DNA of 64,000 bases from Lachnospiraceae bacterium (GTDB taxonomy: Bacteria; Bacillota; Clostridia; Lachnospirales; Lachnospiraceae). Position numbers and translations under genes: made by a program. The stretch covers positions 1 to 64,000 of the forward strand of contig JAGBMJ010000068.1 in NCBI GenBank assembly GCA_017634975.1, read 5' to 3'. Shown here piece after piece: positions 52,329 through 61,771 of this stretch (position 1 is its first letter; every line of letters starts with the position of its first letter). Under the pieces are notes generated by a model that saw only the letters and a list, made by a program, of their open reading frames with translations, was not told where the DNA came from and did no database searches.

Positions 52329-54821
52329 ATGAGAAAGATACTAAGACTTTCACTTTTTAACTTAAAAAAGAACAGGAAAGAGGCTGCGGCGATCGCATTT
52401 CTTACTTTGATCTCCACGATGATGCTCGGCATCTTCGCTATCAATTTAAGTAAGGTAAGCAAGGCTTTCGATGAAAGCTTCGCTCAGAGCGGTTCCGTTG
52501 ATACTTTTATCAGTTTCTCGGAGAATGATTACCGCGATTCTTACCGGGAGATCCTCGAAGAGGATTACGGCTTTGAAGATGTCAGAAGAGGAAATATGAT
52601 ATACGGCTTCTCGACCGGCGTTATTCATGACGGCGAGAAGATCGCTTATAATCTTGCGTTTATTACAGAATCAGAGAATCAGAAGATCGATGACGGCAAC
52701 ATCATCGAATCTGTGGCCGAAGAGCAGATGGATTCTCTCGATCACCGGGTGATGTTGCCGGCGTTTTTTAAATATAATCTCGGATATGAGATCGGTGATG
52801 AATTCATCCCAGTAGTGAGCGGAAGACAGTATCCTTTCACGGTAGCTGGTTTCTATAATACAGGACTGTCGAATGAATCCGGAATGCTCTTCAAGATCAT
52901 CATCTCGCCTGAGGATTTCAGGCTCCTGACACCTGTATTTAAGGAATGGGTTTTCATAGCATTCAATGCCGGCGATAACTTCGATTACAGAGAGTATTTC
53001 ACACGCTGTATGGACGAATCCGGTGACAGCTTTGACGGATACGCATTTACCAAAGAAGAGGAGAAGGCAAACGAGACCAGATTCCTTAATATGTTCCTTT
53101 ACTTGAGTATCACACTCTCACTTATTACATTCGTTGCATCGATCTTCATGGTAAGGAACAAGATCAGGTCTGACATCGAAGATCAGATGGAGAGGATCGG
53201 TGTTCTTGAGGCACTGGGATATAAGGGTAATGAGATCTCGTTATCATATGTGTTTGAGTATGTGATCTCAAGCGGTATCGGCGGCATCACAGGCGGCTTG
53301 ATCGCGCTTCTTACAACTCCGTTTATGAACAATATCATAAGTGTCATGCTCGGCCGCGAGGTGGTGTCTTCTGCGAAGGTGTATATGGTGCTGCCGGTAG
53401 TGCTCGGCGTCATCGGCCTGATACTTATCTTCGCCCTCACCAAGGCCGCTATGGTAAAGAAGTTTCCTCCGGTTGTAGCATTCCGTAAAGGAATACGCAC
53501 GCATAACTTCAAACGCAATGTGCTCCCGCTTGAGAAGACCGGTAAAAACATTAACAGAAGACTCGGCTTCAAGGACAGCATCAGGAACATAAGAACGGGA
53601 GTGGGTGTCGGCCTTTGCATCTTTCTTGCGGGAACTGCATTACTGTTTTGCATGTTCACATTCGTAATGTTCTTTAACGGTTCCGACGGATTGGTGAAGA
53701 TTATGGGCATGGAAATATCGGATGATCTCATCACGGTAAATGAAGGTGTTGATCCTTATGCTTTATGCGAAGAGCTCCAGGTGATGCCTGAGGTAAGAAT
53801 GACGCGCGTAACTTACAACTATCCGACATTTCGTGTAGACGGACAAAAGGAAGGAACGGTCTTCTCTTATGAAGAGTTTACCGATATGGAGTATATCATT
53901 CCGATGGAAGGACGATATCCAGAGCACGATAATGAGGTGATGATCTCGCTTCGAAGAAGCAGGACCTATGATCTTAATGTAGGTGATTCGATTGTGATCG
54001 ATAACCAGGGGGTGAAGACAAGCTATATCGTTACCGGTGTCGTCGGCGCCATGAGTAATAACCAGATGAACATTTACATGACGACGGAGGGTTTCCGAAG
54101 AGCAAACGGAAGTGCTTTGCCGGACAGCGTTGAGATCTATCTTGAGGATGGAGTTAGTAGAGAAGAGTTCGAGAGCAAGCTCGTCTCGATGTATGGCCAA
54201 AGTGCGGAAACTGCTATGTCGGGGGATAATGCCGGTGGATCTTTGGAAGAGAGGATACAGGCGGAGGCTTCCGGGAAGATCGCTGTTCTGATGTCAACTT
54301 ACGGTGTCACGAGCGTCGATTATGCGGTGCGTGTAGGCGATCAGCTGATTACCGGCAACAGCAGACAGTTTGTCATGAAGGAACTGCAGTCTTATCACGA
54401 TCTTGTTAAGTCACAGTTGGATCCGATATCAAATATCACGAGATTATTCACGGGAGCAGGAGCGGTAGCGATAGGCGTGGTCGTAGCGGTCATCCTCGGT
54501 ATCATCGCTTCCTCTAACGTAAAGAAGAGGCGTAAGGACTTGGGTATCATGAAGAGCCTCGGTTACTCTTCGAAGGACCTCATGACACAGATCGCGATCA
54601 GTATCATGCCGGTTACGGTAGTGTCCGTTATCCTTGCATCCGTTGCAGCGATCATTATCAACAAGGTGTTCTGGTTCCAGATCTTCGGCGCGGATATCAA
54701 GACGAGCATACCGGTTCTGATCCTTACGGATCTCGCGCTCATTGTATTCACGTTTGTAATGACTTATATAGGTGCAGGCAAGATCAGGAAGATATCCGTA
54801 AATGAACTGATGACAGAATAG
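52329..54821 (+). CDS. FtsX-like ABC transporter permease
   Basis: An 830-residue permease with two FtsX blocks. An N-terminal helix (about 18-38) is followed by a large external domain, three helices (about 255-385), then a second external domain and three closing helices (about 710-825; KKRRKDLGIMKSLGYSSKDL sits before the penultimate pair). The ATG at 52329 follows GGGGTGG; a GTG at 52320 is also possible. Two large external domains differ from the single one of BceB. It probably moves or relieves a peptide or lipid substrate. Confidence 0.88.
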   Translation: MRKILRLSLFNLKKNRKEAAAIAFLTLISTMMLGIFAINLSKVSKAFDESFAQSGSVDTFISFSENDYRDSYREILEEDYGFEDVRRGNMIYGFSTGVIHDGEKIAYNLAFITESENQKIDDGNIIESVAEEQMDSLDHRVMLPAFFKYNLGYEIGDEFIPVVSGRQYPFTVAGFYNTGLSNESGMLFKIIISPEDFRLLTPVFKEWVFIAFNAGDNFDYREYFTRCMDESGDSFDGYAFTKEEEKANETRFLNMFLYLSITLSLITFVASIFMVRNKIRSDIEDQMERIGVLEALGYKGNEISLSYVFEYVISSGIGGITGGLIALLTTPFMNNIISVMLGREVVSSAKVYMVLPVVLGVIGLILIFALTKAAMVKKFPPVVAFRKGIRTHNFKRNVLPLEKTGKNINRRLGFKDSIRNIRTGVGVGLCIFLAGTALLFCMFTFVMFFNGSDGLVKIMGMEISDDLITVNEGVDPYALCEELQVMPEVRMTRVTYNYPTFRVDGQKEGTVFSYEEFTDMEYIIPMEGRYPEHDNEVMISLRRSRTYDLNVGDSIVIDNQGVKTSYIVTGVVGAMSNNQMNIYMTTEGFRRANGSALPDSVEIYLEDGVSREEFESKLVSMYGQSAETAMSGDNAGGSLEERIQAEASGKIAVLMSTYGVTSVDYAVRVGDQLITGNSRQFVMKELQSYHDLVKSQLDPISNITRLFTGAGAVAIGVVVAVILGIIASSNVKKRRKDLGIMKSLGYSSKDLMTQIAISIMPVTVVSVILASVAAIIINKVFWFQIFGADIKTSIPVLILTDLALIVFTFVMTYIGAGKIRKISVNELMTE

Positions 54822-54865
54822 AATAATGCAGAGGTCATTCGGATACAATTTTCGGGAGAATGAAT

Positions 54866-56863
54866 ATGAGAAAAATAACAAAAAAATTAACTGTATATGC
54901 ACTGCTGTTCGGACTCATGGCAGGAAGCACCGTGGCAGGTCATGCAGGAATCGTACTTGCCGGGGAATCAGGAAGTGACGGGACGGGTGTTATAGAAGCA
55001 AATGAGGGATCTGATGAGAGGATCTACTGCGTGGGATCCGTAAGTAAAGTCTATGTAACTGCAGCAGTCATGCAGCTTGTAGATCAGGGACTTGTGGAGC
55101 TTGATAAACCGATTACTGCCTATATCCCGGACTTTACGATGGCGGACGACAGGTACACGGATATCACGGTAAGAATGTTGATGGATCACACTTCCGGTAT
55201 CATGGGTGCGTCGATGAGAAATATGTTTTTGTACGATGATAATTATGAAGATTCGCTTCTTTTGGAAAATCTCGCGGCACAGCGTCTGATCCACGAGCCC
55301 GGTGAATATGCGGCATACTGTAATGACGGCTTTGACCTTCTTGAGATCATAGTCGAGAACGTTACGGGAATGGATTACACAGAGTATGTTGTGGAAAATA
55401 TCGCTGCCCCTGTCGGCGCGACACATACAGGTTCTCCGCTGACGCTTTTCGCGAATGAGCTTAACGCGCCGATCACATTTACAGGAAACGTGCCTTACGA
55501 TTACGATTATTGTATGGATATAGGTGCAGGCGGAATCATGGCGACTGCTTCGGATGTGGCGAACTTCGGAAGTGCTTTCTTCACGGGCAATGATGTTCTC
55601 CTGTCTTCTGAATCGCAGGAGGCCATGGCGACAAGATGGAATGACGAAGGAGAGAATACAAATATCTATGAGGATGCTAACGGTCTGGGATGGGACTACG
55701 TCGAGAGCTTAGCCTATGAGCAGGCAGGTGTCACGGTTCTGGGCAAGGGCGGAGATGTTATGAATCAGCATGCACATCTGTTGGTGGCTCCGGATCAGGA
55801 GGTGTCAGTTGCAGTCTTGTCTTCGGGCGGCAACTCCACTTACAACGAATTGGTTGCACAGGCGCTGCTTGATGTTGTTCTCGAGGAGCAGGGGATTGAA
55901 ATCGATCACGAGGCAGATCACACATATGAGTTCGCGGATGAGATGCCGGAAGAGTATCTCGGATATGAAGGATTCTATGTCTTCGGTTCCGATTATGGCC
56001 CGTCGTATGCTTACGTGTCTTTTGATGATCAGATGATGCACGTGCAGCATTTTGACTTCGGCGCCGAGCGAACGGACGATTATCGCTTCTTAACCGACGG
56101 AAGCTTTATAAGTGTGGATGAGAGCGGTGTGCCTGAGGTAAACTATTATATAGGCAGATTCGAAGAACGTGACGGACGTGTGTATATTGTCACAGTATCA
56201 AGTACGCAGGAGACGGGGCTTGGAACGAGTGCCAATTATCAATATTCGGCTGAGCGCATCGATCCGAATCCGGTAAGTGAAGAAGCATCAGCTTCATGGC
56301 AGGAATTCTGCGGCAGAGACTTGGTGATCTGTAATGAGAGATATTCTTCAGCTTATTATGACAGACCGTTCGGCTCCATGTATAGGATGGATGAGCTTCC
56401 GGGATATGTCTATTTGCTTACGACGGGGTTCGGAAGACCTCTGCAGATTGAAGATGAGACCGAAGCTTTAGCCTTTACAACGATACCAAGCAGTCTGAAC
56501 CGCGACCTTGTGGATGCAGAGCTTATCTCACAGGATCTGTCAGACGGAACATCGGTTACAATGCTTGCTTTGACAACAGGCATGAATTGCCGCTTCGTTG
56601 ATGAGCTGCCTGTATTTGATGACAGCGTCACGGAGATCGCACTTCAGGATGACGAGGCACAGTGGTTCGCGATCGGCGACGATATGGCGGGAACTACCAT
56701 CACCGCTGATTACCCCGAGGATTCGGTCATCTACGTCTATAACAAGTATCACGAGGTTGTATATTCGACTCACATGCAGGGAGCATCCGGCCTCATCCCG
56801 CTTCCTTCGGAAGGTTACATCATGTTTGCAGGACTTGACGGAGGGAGTGTATCGATCAATTAA
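54866..56863 (+). CDS. Secreted serine hydrolase (beta-lactamase/PBP-like)
   Basis: A 665-residue exported protein. A signal peptide occupies about 1-32. The SxxK catalytic motif is SVSK (Ser58, Lys61) and the YxN motif is YCND (about 154). The DD-peptidase-like domain runs to about residue 310 and has LMDHTSGIMG and KGGDVM. The following 350 residues are an unassigned beta-rich region. GGGAG 7 bases before ATG 54866 favours it over ATG 54860. Linkage to a two-component/ABC module suggests a role in cell-wall-active peptide response, by inference. Confidence 0.83.
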   Translation: MRKITKKLTVYALLFGLMAGSTVAGHAGIVLAGESGSDGTGVIEANEGSDERIYCVGSVSKVYVTAAVMQLVDQGLVELDKPITAYIPDFTMADDRYTDITVRMLMDHTSGIMGASMRNMFLYDDNYEDSLLLENLAAQRLIHEPGEYAAYCNDGFDLLEIIVENVTGMDYTEYVVENIAAPVGATHTGSPLTLFANELNAPITFTGNVPYDYDYCMDIGAGGIMATASDVANFGSAFFTGNDVLLSSESQEAMATRWNDEGENTNIYEDANGLGWDYVESLAYEQAGVTVLGKGGDVMNQHAHLLVAPDQEVSVAVLSSGGNSTYNELVAQALLDVVLEEQGIEIDHEADHTYEFADEMPEEYLGYEGFYVFGSDYGPSYAYVSFDDQMMHVQHFDFGAERTDDYRFLTDGSFISVDESGVPEVNYYIGRFEERDGRVYIVTVSSTQETGLGTSANYQYSAERIDPNPVSEEASASWQEFCGRDLVICNERYSSAYYDRPFGSMYRMDELPGYVYLLTTGFGRPLQIEDETEALAFTTIPSSLNRDLVDAELISQDLSDGTSVTMLALTTGMNCRFVDELPVFDDSVTEIALQDDEAQWFAIGDDMAGTTITADYPEDSVIYVYNKYHEVVYSTHMQGASGLIPLPSEGYIMFAGLDGGSVSIN

Positions 56864-56889
56864 GTTTATGATCAGGCATCGAGAAAAAC

Positions 56890-57054
56890 GGAATTATCCA
56901 CCAGCACGAAATTCAGGAGATAAAGGAAGCTTTGGAAAAGGTATGGCAATTATTTCGTTCCATCAACGAGCAGAATGCCGTCAACAATATCCGTGCGTTG
57001 ATATATGATCATAGGTTGCCGCCGATGGATGAAAGTTTGAGAGTATTATTGTAA
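56890..57054 (+). pseudogene. 3' end of an unidentified gene
   Basis: An open stretch without a start reads GIIHQHEIQEIKEALEKVWQ and continues through NIRALIYDHRLPPMDESLRV to a stop. It looks like a helical protein C-terminus, but the family is unknown. It follows the hydrolase stop by 26 bases. Confidence 0.4.
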
Positions 57055-57095
57055 ATGGATATAATGGAAACAAATATTTGGCAAAACCATTGAAG

Positions 57096-57133
57096 AAACG
57101 ACATTATGAGCGGTTTTCACAATGTCGTTTTTG
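57096..57133 (+). terminator. Intrinsic terminator
   Basis: AAACGACATT (57096-57105) pairs with AATGTCGTTT (57121-57130), followed by TTG TTT. It ends the hydrolase/relic transcript. The bases 57134-57237 show no gene. Confidence 0.75.
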
Positions 57134-57237
57134 TTTAGGCACTGCAACGGAAAGCAGACCTGCGATAGGAAACGACATCGGATATTTGCTGCGATTTTGG
57201 CAACTGTATTGGCATTTGGCTTTTTGAGATGATGATG

Positions 57238-57346
57238 GGCAACTACAGGTTGCGATAATTCCACATTTGGGTGGTGGTATTTGCTAGAGTTTGTGAGTAT
57301 ACTATATCGGAGCTTGTGAAAAAACTATTTGTCCAGGGAGGAAAGA
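57238..57346 (+). repeat. Promoter/leader repeat, copy 2
   Basis: Second copy of the 40655 element, 54 of 71 aligned bases identical by hand count. It keeps GCAAC/GTTGC and CCAC/GTGG dyads, TATACT, and CAGGGAGG near its end. Here it stands before a 37-residue open frame. Confidence 0.65.
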
Positions 57347-57351
57347 TTTGC

Positions 57352-57465
57352 ATGCAAAACGTAAACATTGACGGGATCGGAAACATTGATATTGTGAAGG
57401 AACTATTCTCACAAATTTTAAAAAGCTGTCTGCCAGACAGGGATAACTCAACCGGGAGTAAGTGA
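57352..57465 (+). CDS. Small open frame behind leader repeat copy 2
   Basis: A 37-residue frame starting MQNVNIDGIGNIDIVKELFS, placed 6 bases after GGGAGGAAAG. No family recognised. Strong ribosome site and the promoter-like repeat give some support; it might be the truncated start of a longer gene. Confidence 0.4.
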   Translation: MQNVNIDGIGNIDIVKELFSQILKSCLPDRDNSTGSK

Positions 57466-57529
57466 GGGAGGATCGGAAGATGATGCTATAGCAGTGATGA
57501 AGTGCTGAATGGCGATACGGGAGGTTTAT

Positions 57530-58105
57530 ATGAAGGAAAATAAGGTGCAGATGAACCCCTTGCAGGCAATAGTATTGTCTGGACTCATGTTTATTGGCGG
57601 GATTATTCTGTTTGTGGTTAGTGTAAAAATGCAGCCGGAGAAGACAGATCTTTATAATGAAAAAATAGGTGGTATCTCTGATTTTGAAAAAAATGCTGTT
57701 TATCGTCTGGAACCGGATCACTATGAAGTGATCGGAAAGTGTTTTTACAGACAATCAGGTTCAAAATCGGCCAGGGTATGCTGGTATAATATTAAAGTAA
57801 CGAATTCCCAGGGGCATGAATACTATATGCTTTTAAGGGAAAGTGCAAATTATACCAGAAACGGAGAACTTGAGAATCCCCGTGTTACTTACGGGAGAGC
57901 TTACAGAGTGCCGGCTGATATTCATTTTAAACAACTGGAAAGCTTGAATAAAATGGGAATCACCGGACATAATATATATGGGATCGCGTTAGGTTTCCCG
58001 TTACAGGAAATCCCGATTTTTGTGGGTGGAGTTCTGGCCATGTCTGCGCCATTCTGTACTCTTGTATATTTTGTACGGCATGGGATTCGTCGTCGGAGAC
58101 GGTAA
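57530..58105 (+). CDS. DUF3592-like two-helix membrane protein
   Basis: A 191-residue protein with helix 1 (about 11-31), an external domain of about 115 residues with a beta-rich pattern (CFYRQSGSKSARVCWYNIKV), and helix 2 (about 161-184), then a basic end (RHGIRRRRR). This general layout matches DUF3592-like proteins. GGGAGG 5 bases upstream fixes ATG 57530. It is not clearly linked to its neighbours. Confidence 0.65.
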   Translation: MKENKVQMNPLQAIVLSGLMFIGGIILFVVSVKMQPEKTDLYNEKIGGISDFEKNAVYRLEPDHYEVIGKCFYRQSGSKSARVCWYNIKVTNSQGHEYYMLLRESANYTRNGELENPRVTYGRAYRVPADIHFKQLESLNKMGITGHNIYGIALGFPLQEIPIFVGGVLAMSAPFCTLVYFVRHGIRRRRR

Positions 58106-58194
58106 AACGACCATGATAACGATGAACTTGAGGAAAGATTCATTATTGAGTATAATGTAATGGGTAGCACTCATCGGAAAGGAGAGGGGAGATA

Positions 58195-59820
58195 ATGGAG
58201 ATCACCAAGGAGGAAATTGCGGCATCAGTAGTAGAGACAGGCGAGGTGACAGTCTCTGAAGTACGGGAGTTTGATGTGGTCGTAGTCGGCGCAGGTGCAG
58301 CCGGCGTACCGGCAGCGGGCTGGGCAGCTGAACTGGGAGCAAAGACAGCATTGCTGCAAAAGGAGCAGAACGTGGTATCGCAGGGCAACTGCGGCTCGGC
58401 GATCATCAAATCGAGATCCACAAAGGCCGGGATCGAAAAGTGGATCCACCATACCAACAGCCTCTGTGACTGGCGTGCGGATGTAAAACAATTGCGGGCC
58501 TATGCGGAACATTCCGAAGAAGCCATGATGTGGTTTTTAAACCGTGCGGGACTTACCAAAGAGACCGAATACGGTGACGGCAGCAAAGTGGACAGCAATA
58601 CGGAAAGCGCAAAATTGTTAAATGACGGGGACAAACTCTGCGCATTCCTATGCACCAGCGGGGATTTTACCGGCACATGGAAGGACCGTGAGAACAGCTA
58701 TGAATATGGCGATGACCATTGTTATTTCTGGGCTCCCTGGGTAGGCCCCAAACCGCTGAATGTGGGAAATGCTCTCCGTAAGGTCGTGGAGCGTGTGAAA
58801 GAAAACTGCCCGGACTTTGAAGTGTTCTACCAGACACCGGCAGTACGGCTGGTGATGGACGGCAAGCGTGTGGCCGGTGTGATTGGGAAAAGAGCGGATG
58901 GCAGCCATGTGCAGTTTAATGCGGCTAAAGCCGTGATCCTGGCGACCGGAGATTATACGAACAACAAGGCAATGGTGGAACGGTGGTGCCCGGATATCGC
59001 AGAGTTTGATAAGAAGCAGTTCGGCAAGACCGGCGACGGACATCTGCTGGCGATCAGTGCCGGAGCCAAAATGGAAAACCTCGGACATACTAAGATGATG
59101 CACGACTTTGATTCGGCACTGATGTGGGAGGAACCTTTCCTGTATCTGAATATGAATGGCGAGCGTTTTACCAACGAGTACACCGGATTTGTCTATATGG
59201 GCAACCTTTTGAAATTCCAGCCGTCCTACAAGGGCAGTATGCTGGATGAGGAGCACAGGCAGAGTGGTTCCAAGGGCTGGTATTGCACGATCTATGACGA
59301 CTCCTATATGAGCTGGCCTGCGGACGAATTTGTCAGCGGCAAGGTATCGCCTGCAGTGATGGAAAAGTTCATTCCCGGTGCAGTGGAAGATCCGAAGGGC
59401 GTATTCAAAAATCTCATCGATCTGCACCGCTGCGATACACTGGAGGAACTGGCTGCGGAACTGGATATTCCGTATGAGACGATGAAGGCATCGATCGACC
59501 GGTACAATGCACTCTGCGAGCAGGGCTGCGATACCGATTTCGGCAAGCCGGCTAAGTATCTGCACAAGATCGAGAAGGCACCGTTCTGGGGAGCACGAAA
59601 GCACATCCGCGTATCTGCAGAAGTTTCCGGTGTGGTGATCAATGAAAATGCGCAGGCACTGGATGAAACCGGAGAGCCGATCCCGGGACTGTATTGTGCC
59701 GGAAACCTCGGCGGCCCGTTCTATGGCGGTGCGGATTACCCGTTCCACCAGACCGGTCTTTCCCTCGGTCGTTGCTACACCTTCGGCATGATCGCCGCAA
59801 AGCATGCGCTGGGGGTATAA
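58195..59820 (+). CDS. FAD-dependent reductase (fumarate/urocanate reductase family)
   Basis: A 541-residue FAD_binding_2 flavoprotein. The Rossmann motif VVVVGAGAAGVPAAGWAAELGAKTALL lies at about 28-54. A central capping domain follows, and the closing FAD motif is GLYCAGNLGGPF. The N-terminal FMN and heme domains of the fumarate and urocanate reductases are absent, and there is no signal peptide, so it is cytosolic. The acceptor is unknown. GGAGAGGGGAG lies directly upstream of the ATG. Confidence 0.87.
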   Translation: MEITKEEIAASVVETGEVTVSEVREFDVVVVGAGAAGVPAAGWAAELGAKTALLQKEQNVVSQGNCGSAIIKSRSTKAGIEKWIHHTNSLCDWRADVKQLRAYAEHSEEAMMWFLNRAGLTKETEYGDGSKVDSNTESAKLLNDGDKLCAFLCTSGDFTGTWKDRENSYEYGDDHCYFWAPWVGPKPLNVGNALRKVVERVKENCPDFEVFYQTPAVRLVMDGKRVAGVIGKRADGSHVQFNAAKAVILATGDYTNNKAMVERWCPDIAEFDKKQFGKTGDGHLLAISAGAKMENLGHTKMMHDFDSALMWEEPFLYLNMNGERFTNEYTGFVYMGNLLKFQPSYKGSMLDEEHRQSGSKGWYCTIYDDSYMSWPADEFVSGKVSPAVMEKFIPGAVEDPKGVFKNLIDLHRCDTLEELAAELDIPYETMKASIDRYNALCEQGCDTDFGKPAKYLHKIEKAPFWGARKHIRVSAEVSGVVINENAQALDETGEPIPGLYCAGNLGGPFYGGADYPFHQTGLSLGRCYTFGMIAAKHALGV

Positions 59821-59851
59821 AAGGTAGGCTGCATACATATGGAGGGGCAAA

Positions 59852-60502
59852 ATGAAGTATATGAAGTATAAGATCATTTCGGGACGATATGAAACGGGGA
59901 AAGAAGAGGAGCAAACCGGATACCGGCAGCTCTTTGGTGAGGACAATATTCAGTACAAGTTTGACTTGTATTTTCACTGGTATAACCTGGTTCATGAGAT
60001 GGGACATTGCCTGGTTGAAAAATACGGGAAGCAGATGTCCAAAGTTCAGGAAGAAATGTTTGTCAATGAGCTGGCGGTAAGCTATTACAGGTATATTGGC
60101 GAAAGTGAGCGATTGCGTGAACTGGAAGGCTATCTGCAGGCAGTGATCGATATGGTGCCGTCACCGGTTCCGGAGGGACAGACGTTTACTTCTTTCTTTG
60201 AGAGTATCTGGGGCACGGAAGCTCTGAATAACGTGATGATGTATGGATTCTTCCAGCTGAACAGCGTACTGGAGGCGATGCATAAAGAGAAAAAGTTCGA
60301 AGATATTGCCAAAGAACTTGGCGTAACGCTTCAGGCATCAAAGCCGTTAAAATGTACGGCATCGGTTACATCATCGAATGCAGCCGCCTTTTTGGAAGCT
60401 GCTGCTGAAAATATGAGATCATTCGGTTTCGATGTTCCGGAGATAACATTGGAACTGAATGATAATCCGATGATCCAGTGTGCCCAGACCATCATGGAAT
60501 AA
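59852..60502 (+). CDS. Gluzincin-like putative zinc metalloprotein
   Basis: A 216-residue soluble protein. HEMGH at residues 48-52 is an HExxH zinc site, and NELAVSY with Glu73 about 20 residues later fits the third ligand of gluzincins. The remainder is helical and the C-terminal third is unassigned. No signal peptide. The zinc motif is seen; protease activity is inferred and substrate unknown. TGGAGGGG precedes the ATG. Confidence 0.65.
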   Translation: MKYMKYKIISGRYETGKEEEQTGYRQLFGEDNIQYKFDLYFHWYNLVHEMGHCLVEKYGKQMSKVQEEMFVNELAVSYYRYIGESERLRELEGYLQAVIDMVPSPVPEGQTFTSFFESIWGTEALNNVMMYGFFQLNSVLEAMHKEKKFEDIAKELGVTLQASKPLKCTASVTSSNAAAFLEAAAENMRSFGFDVPEITLELNDNPMIQCAQTIME

Positions 60503-60540
60503 AGGGGATGTGATAGTTGAAAAGTATGAACGACGGAACT

Positions 60541-60561
60541 AAAAACCCTGTGGTTTTCGTT
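60541..60561 (+). terminator. Short hairpin terminator
   Basis: AAAACC (60542-60547), loop CTGT, GGTTTT (60552-60557), then CGTTT. It lies 40 bases after the zincin gene. Weak but plausible. Confidence 0.45.
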
Positions 60562-60638
60562 TGAAAAAAGGATCGTTCACCCTGTCCTTATATCAATGAA
60601 GTTGTAGCAAAGCTTTGCAGTTAAAGGAGATAGCAGAT

Positions 60639-61490
60639 ATGCAAGGTAGATCATACAAGATAAGTATACCGGGATTGCTGCTGGCAAGCTGTCTGCTAGT
60701 GGCTTGTGGAACAGAAGAGGTTCCCGACCGCGGGAGGATTGCGAACGCCGCTCCGATACAGGTTGAAGAACAGCCGGAAGAACAGCCGAATGCAGCAGAA
60801 GCCAAACATGAGCTTTCCGAAGAAGAGATCGCACAGCTGGCTGCGGAGTGTTCCCTTAACGTGCATTGGTATGCGCAGGATGGTGATTTTGCCGCAGGCA
60901 CGGCATTTTTGATGGATTCCGATCTCTTTGGGGAAAAGATACTGGTTACGGCATTTCATTATCTCTGGCCGGATGATGCGGATAGCTTTACCGGAGAGGA
61001 ACTGCCGGGCTATCTTCTTGGAGGGGATATCTATTATGCCCAAAGTGGTGCAGATACCGGGGCGGATCTGAAAGCATGTCTTGTGATCAAAGATGCCGAT
61101 GCGGTTCCGAACATCGATAAGGATGTTGCGGCATTTACGGTTTCCGGCGGAGAAAATCTGCGGACATTAAAAATATCGGACCGAGACAGTATTGAAAAAG
61201 GAGAGCCGCTGTATATTCTGGCGTATCTGTGGGATACCGATGATATGCACGAGAACTGCGTATATGAGTGCGAAGCGGTTTATATGAAGAATGGAGAATT
61301 GGCATTTCGCATTGATCCGAAATACGGTCTGATGGGAGCCAGCGGCGGCCCCATCGTGGATCGTTACGGCGAAGTAGTCGCAATCGTTATGGCATCAGAT
61401 GCCAGGTACAGTTACGGACACAGTGCGGACAGCTTTATGAAGCAGATCAACGGCGCGTCGATTTCGGATATTGTATATGAGCAACAGTGA
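60639..61490 (+). CDS. Trypsin-like serine protease lipoprotein
   Basis: A 283-residue surface lipoprotein. The signal peptide ends in LLVACG (lipobox, Cys near residue 24) and is followed by a Glu/Pro/Gln-rich linker. The protease domain shows the His in VTAFHYLW, a candidate Asp in NIDKDVAAF, and the Ser in GASGGPIVDRYGEVVAIV. AAAGGAG 9 bases before ATG 60639 favours it over a start at 60615. The stop is the TGA that begins a GGGGACGG element. Confidence 0.82.
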   Translation: MQGRSYKISIPGLLLASCLLVACGTEEVPDRGRIANAAPIQVEEQPEEQPNAAEAKHELSEEEIAQLAAECSLNVHWYAQDGDFAAGTAFLMDSDLFGEKILVTAFHYLWPDDADSFTGEELPGYLLGGDIYYAQSGADTGADLKACLVIKDADAVPNIDKDVAAFTVSGGENLRTLKISDRDSIEKGEPLYILAYLWDTDDMHENCVYECEAVYMKNGELAFRIDPKYGLMGASGGPIVDRYGEVVAIVMASDARYSYGHSADSFMKQINGASISDIVYEQQ

Positions 61491-61518
61491 GGACACGGGG
61501 ACGGTCCTTTTGTCCTCA
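61488..61518 (+). repeat. GGGGACGG dispersed element with terminal hairpin
   Basis: TGAGGAC (61488-61494) pairs with GTCCTCA (61512-61518) around ACGGGGACGGTCC and TTTT. The first 24 bases repeat 47774-47797. It supplies the stop codon of the protease gene and may act as its terminator, although only six A's follow on this strand. The arm pair suggests a small palindromic mobile element. Confidence 0.75.
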
Positions 61519-61702
61519 TGAAAAAATGAAAATTTTGTCAATCGGTTTACGGTACCATATTTTATTTCGATCTCGATAGATGCCTGATGTATGGACGGAT
61601 TCGATGAAATGAATAAACATGCTCCCGATGTAAAGTATGAAATTTGCTTGCAAAGGGAGTATTCTTTGTTAACATAGTGTAGATGGCATCATAGAAAAGT
61701 AT

Positions 61703-61730
61703 TTGCAGGAATATGTGGCCATGTTATAGA
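61703..61730 (+). promoter_or_regulatory. Candidate promoter for the Lys/Ala-rich protein gene
   Basis: TTGCAG (61703-61708), 16 bases, TATAGA (61725-61730). Expected start near 61737, ahead of GGAGG at about 61761. The rest of 61519-61700 holds no gene that I can see; CTCCC (61622-61626)/GGGAG (61655-61659) is a possible weak hairpin. Confidence 0.5.
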
Positions 61731-61771
61731 ATTAGACTATTCGGAAAAGATATCATTACGGAGGTAAAAAA

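Noticed and set aside
58648..59946. 432-residue minus-strand open frame
   Set aside because: Antisense to the FAD reductase, with no recognisable motif.
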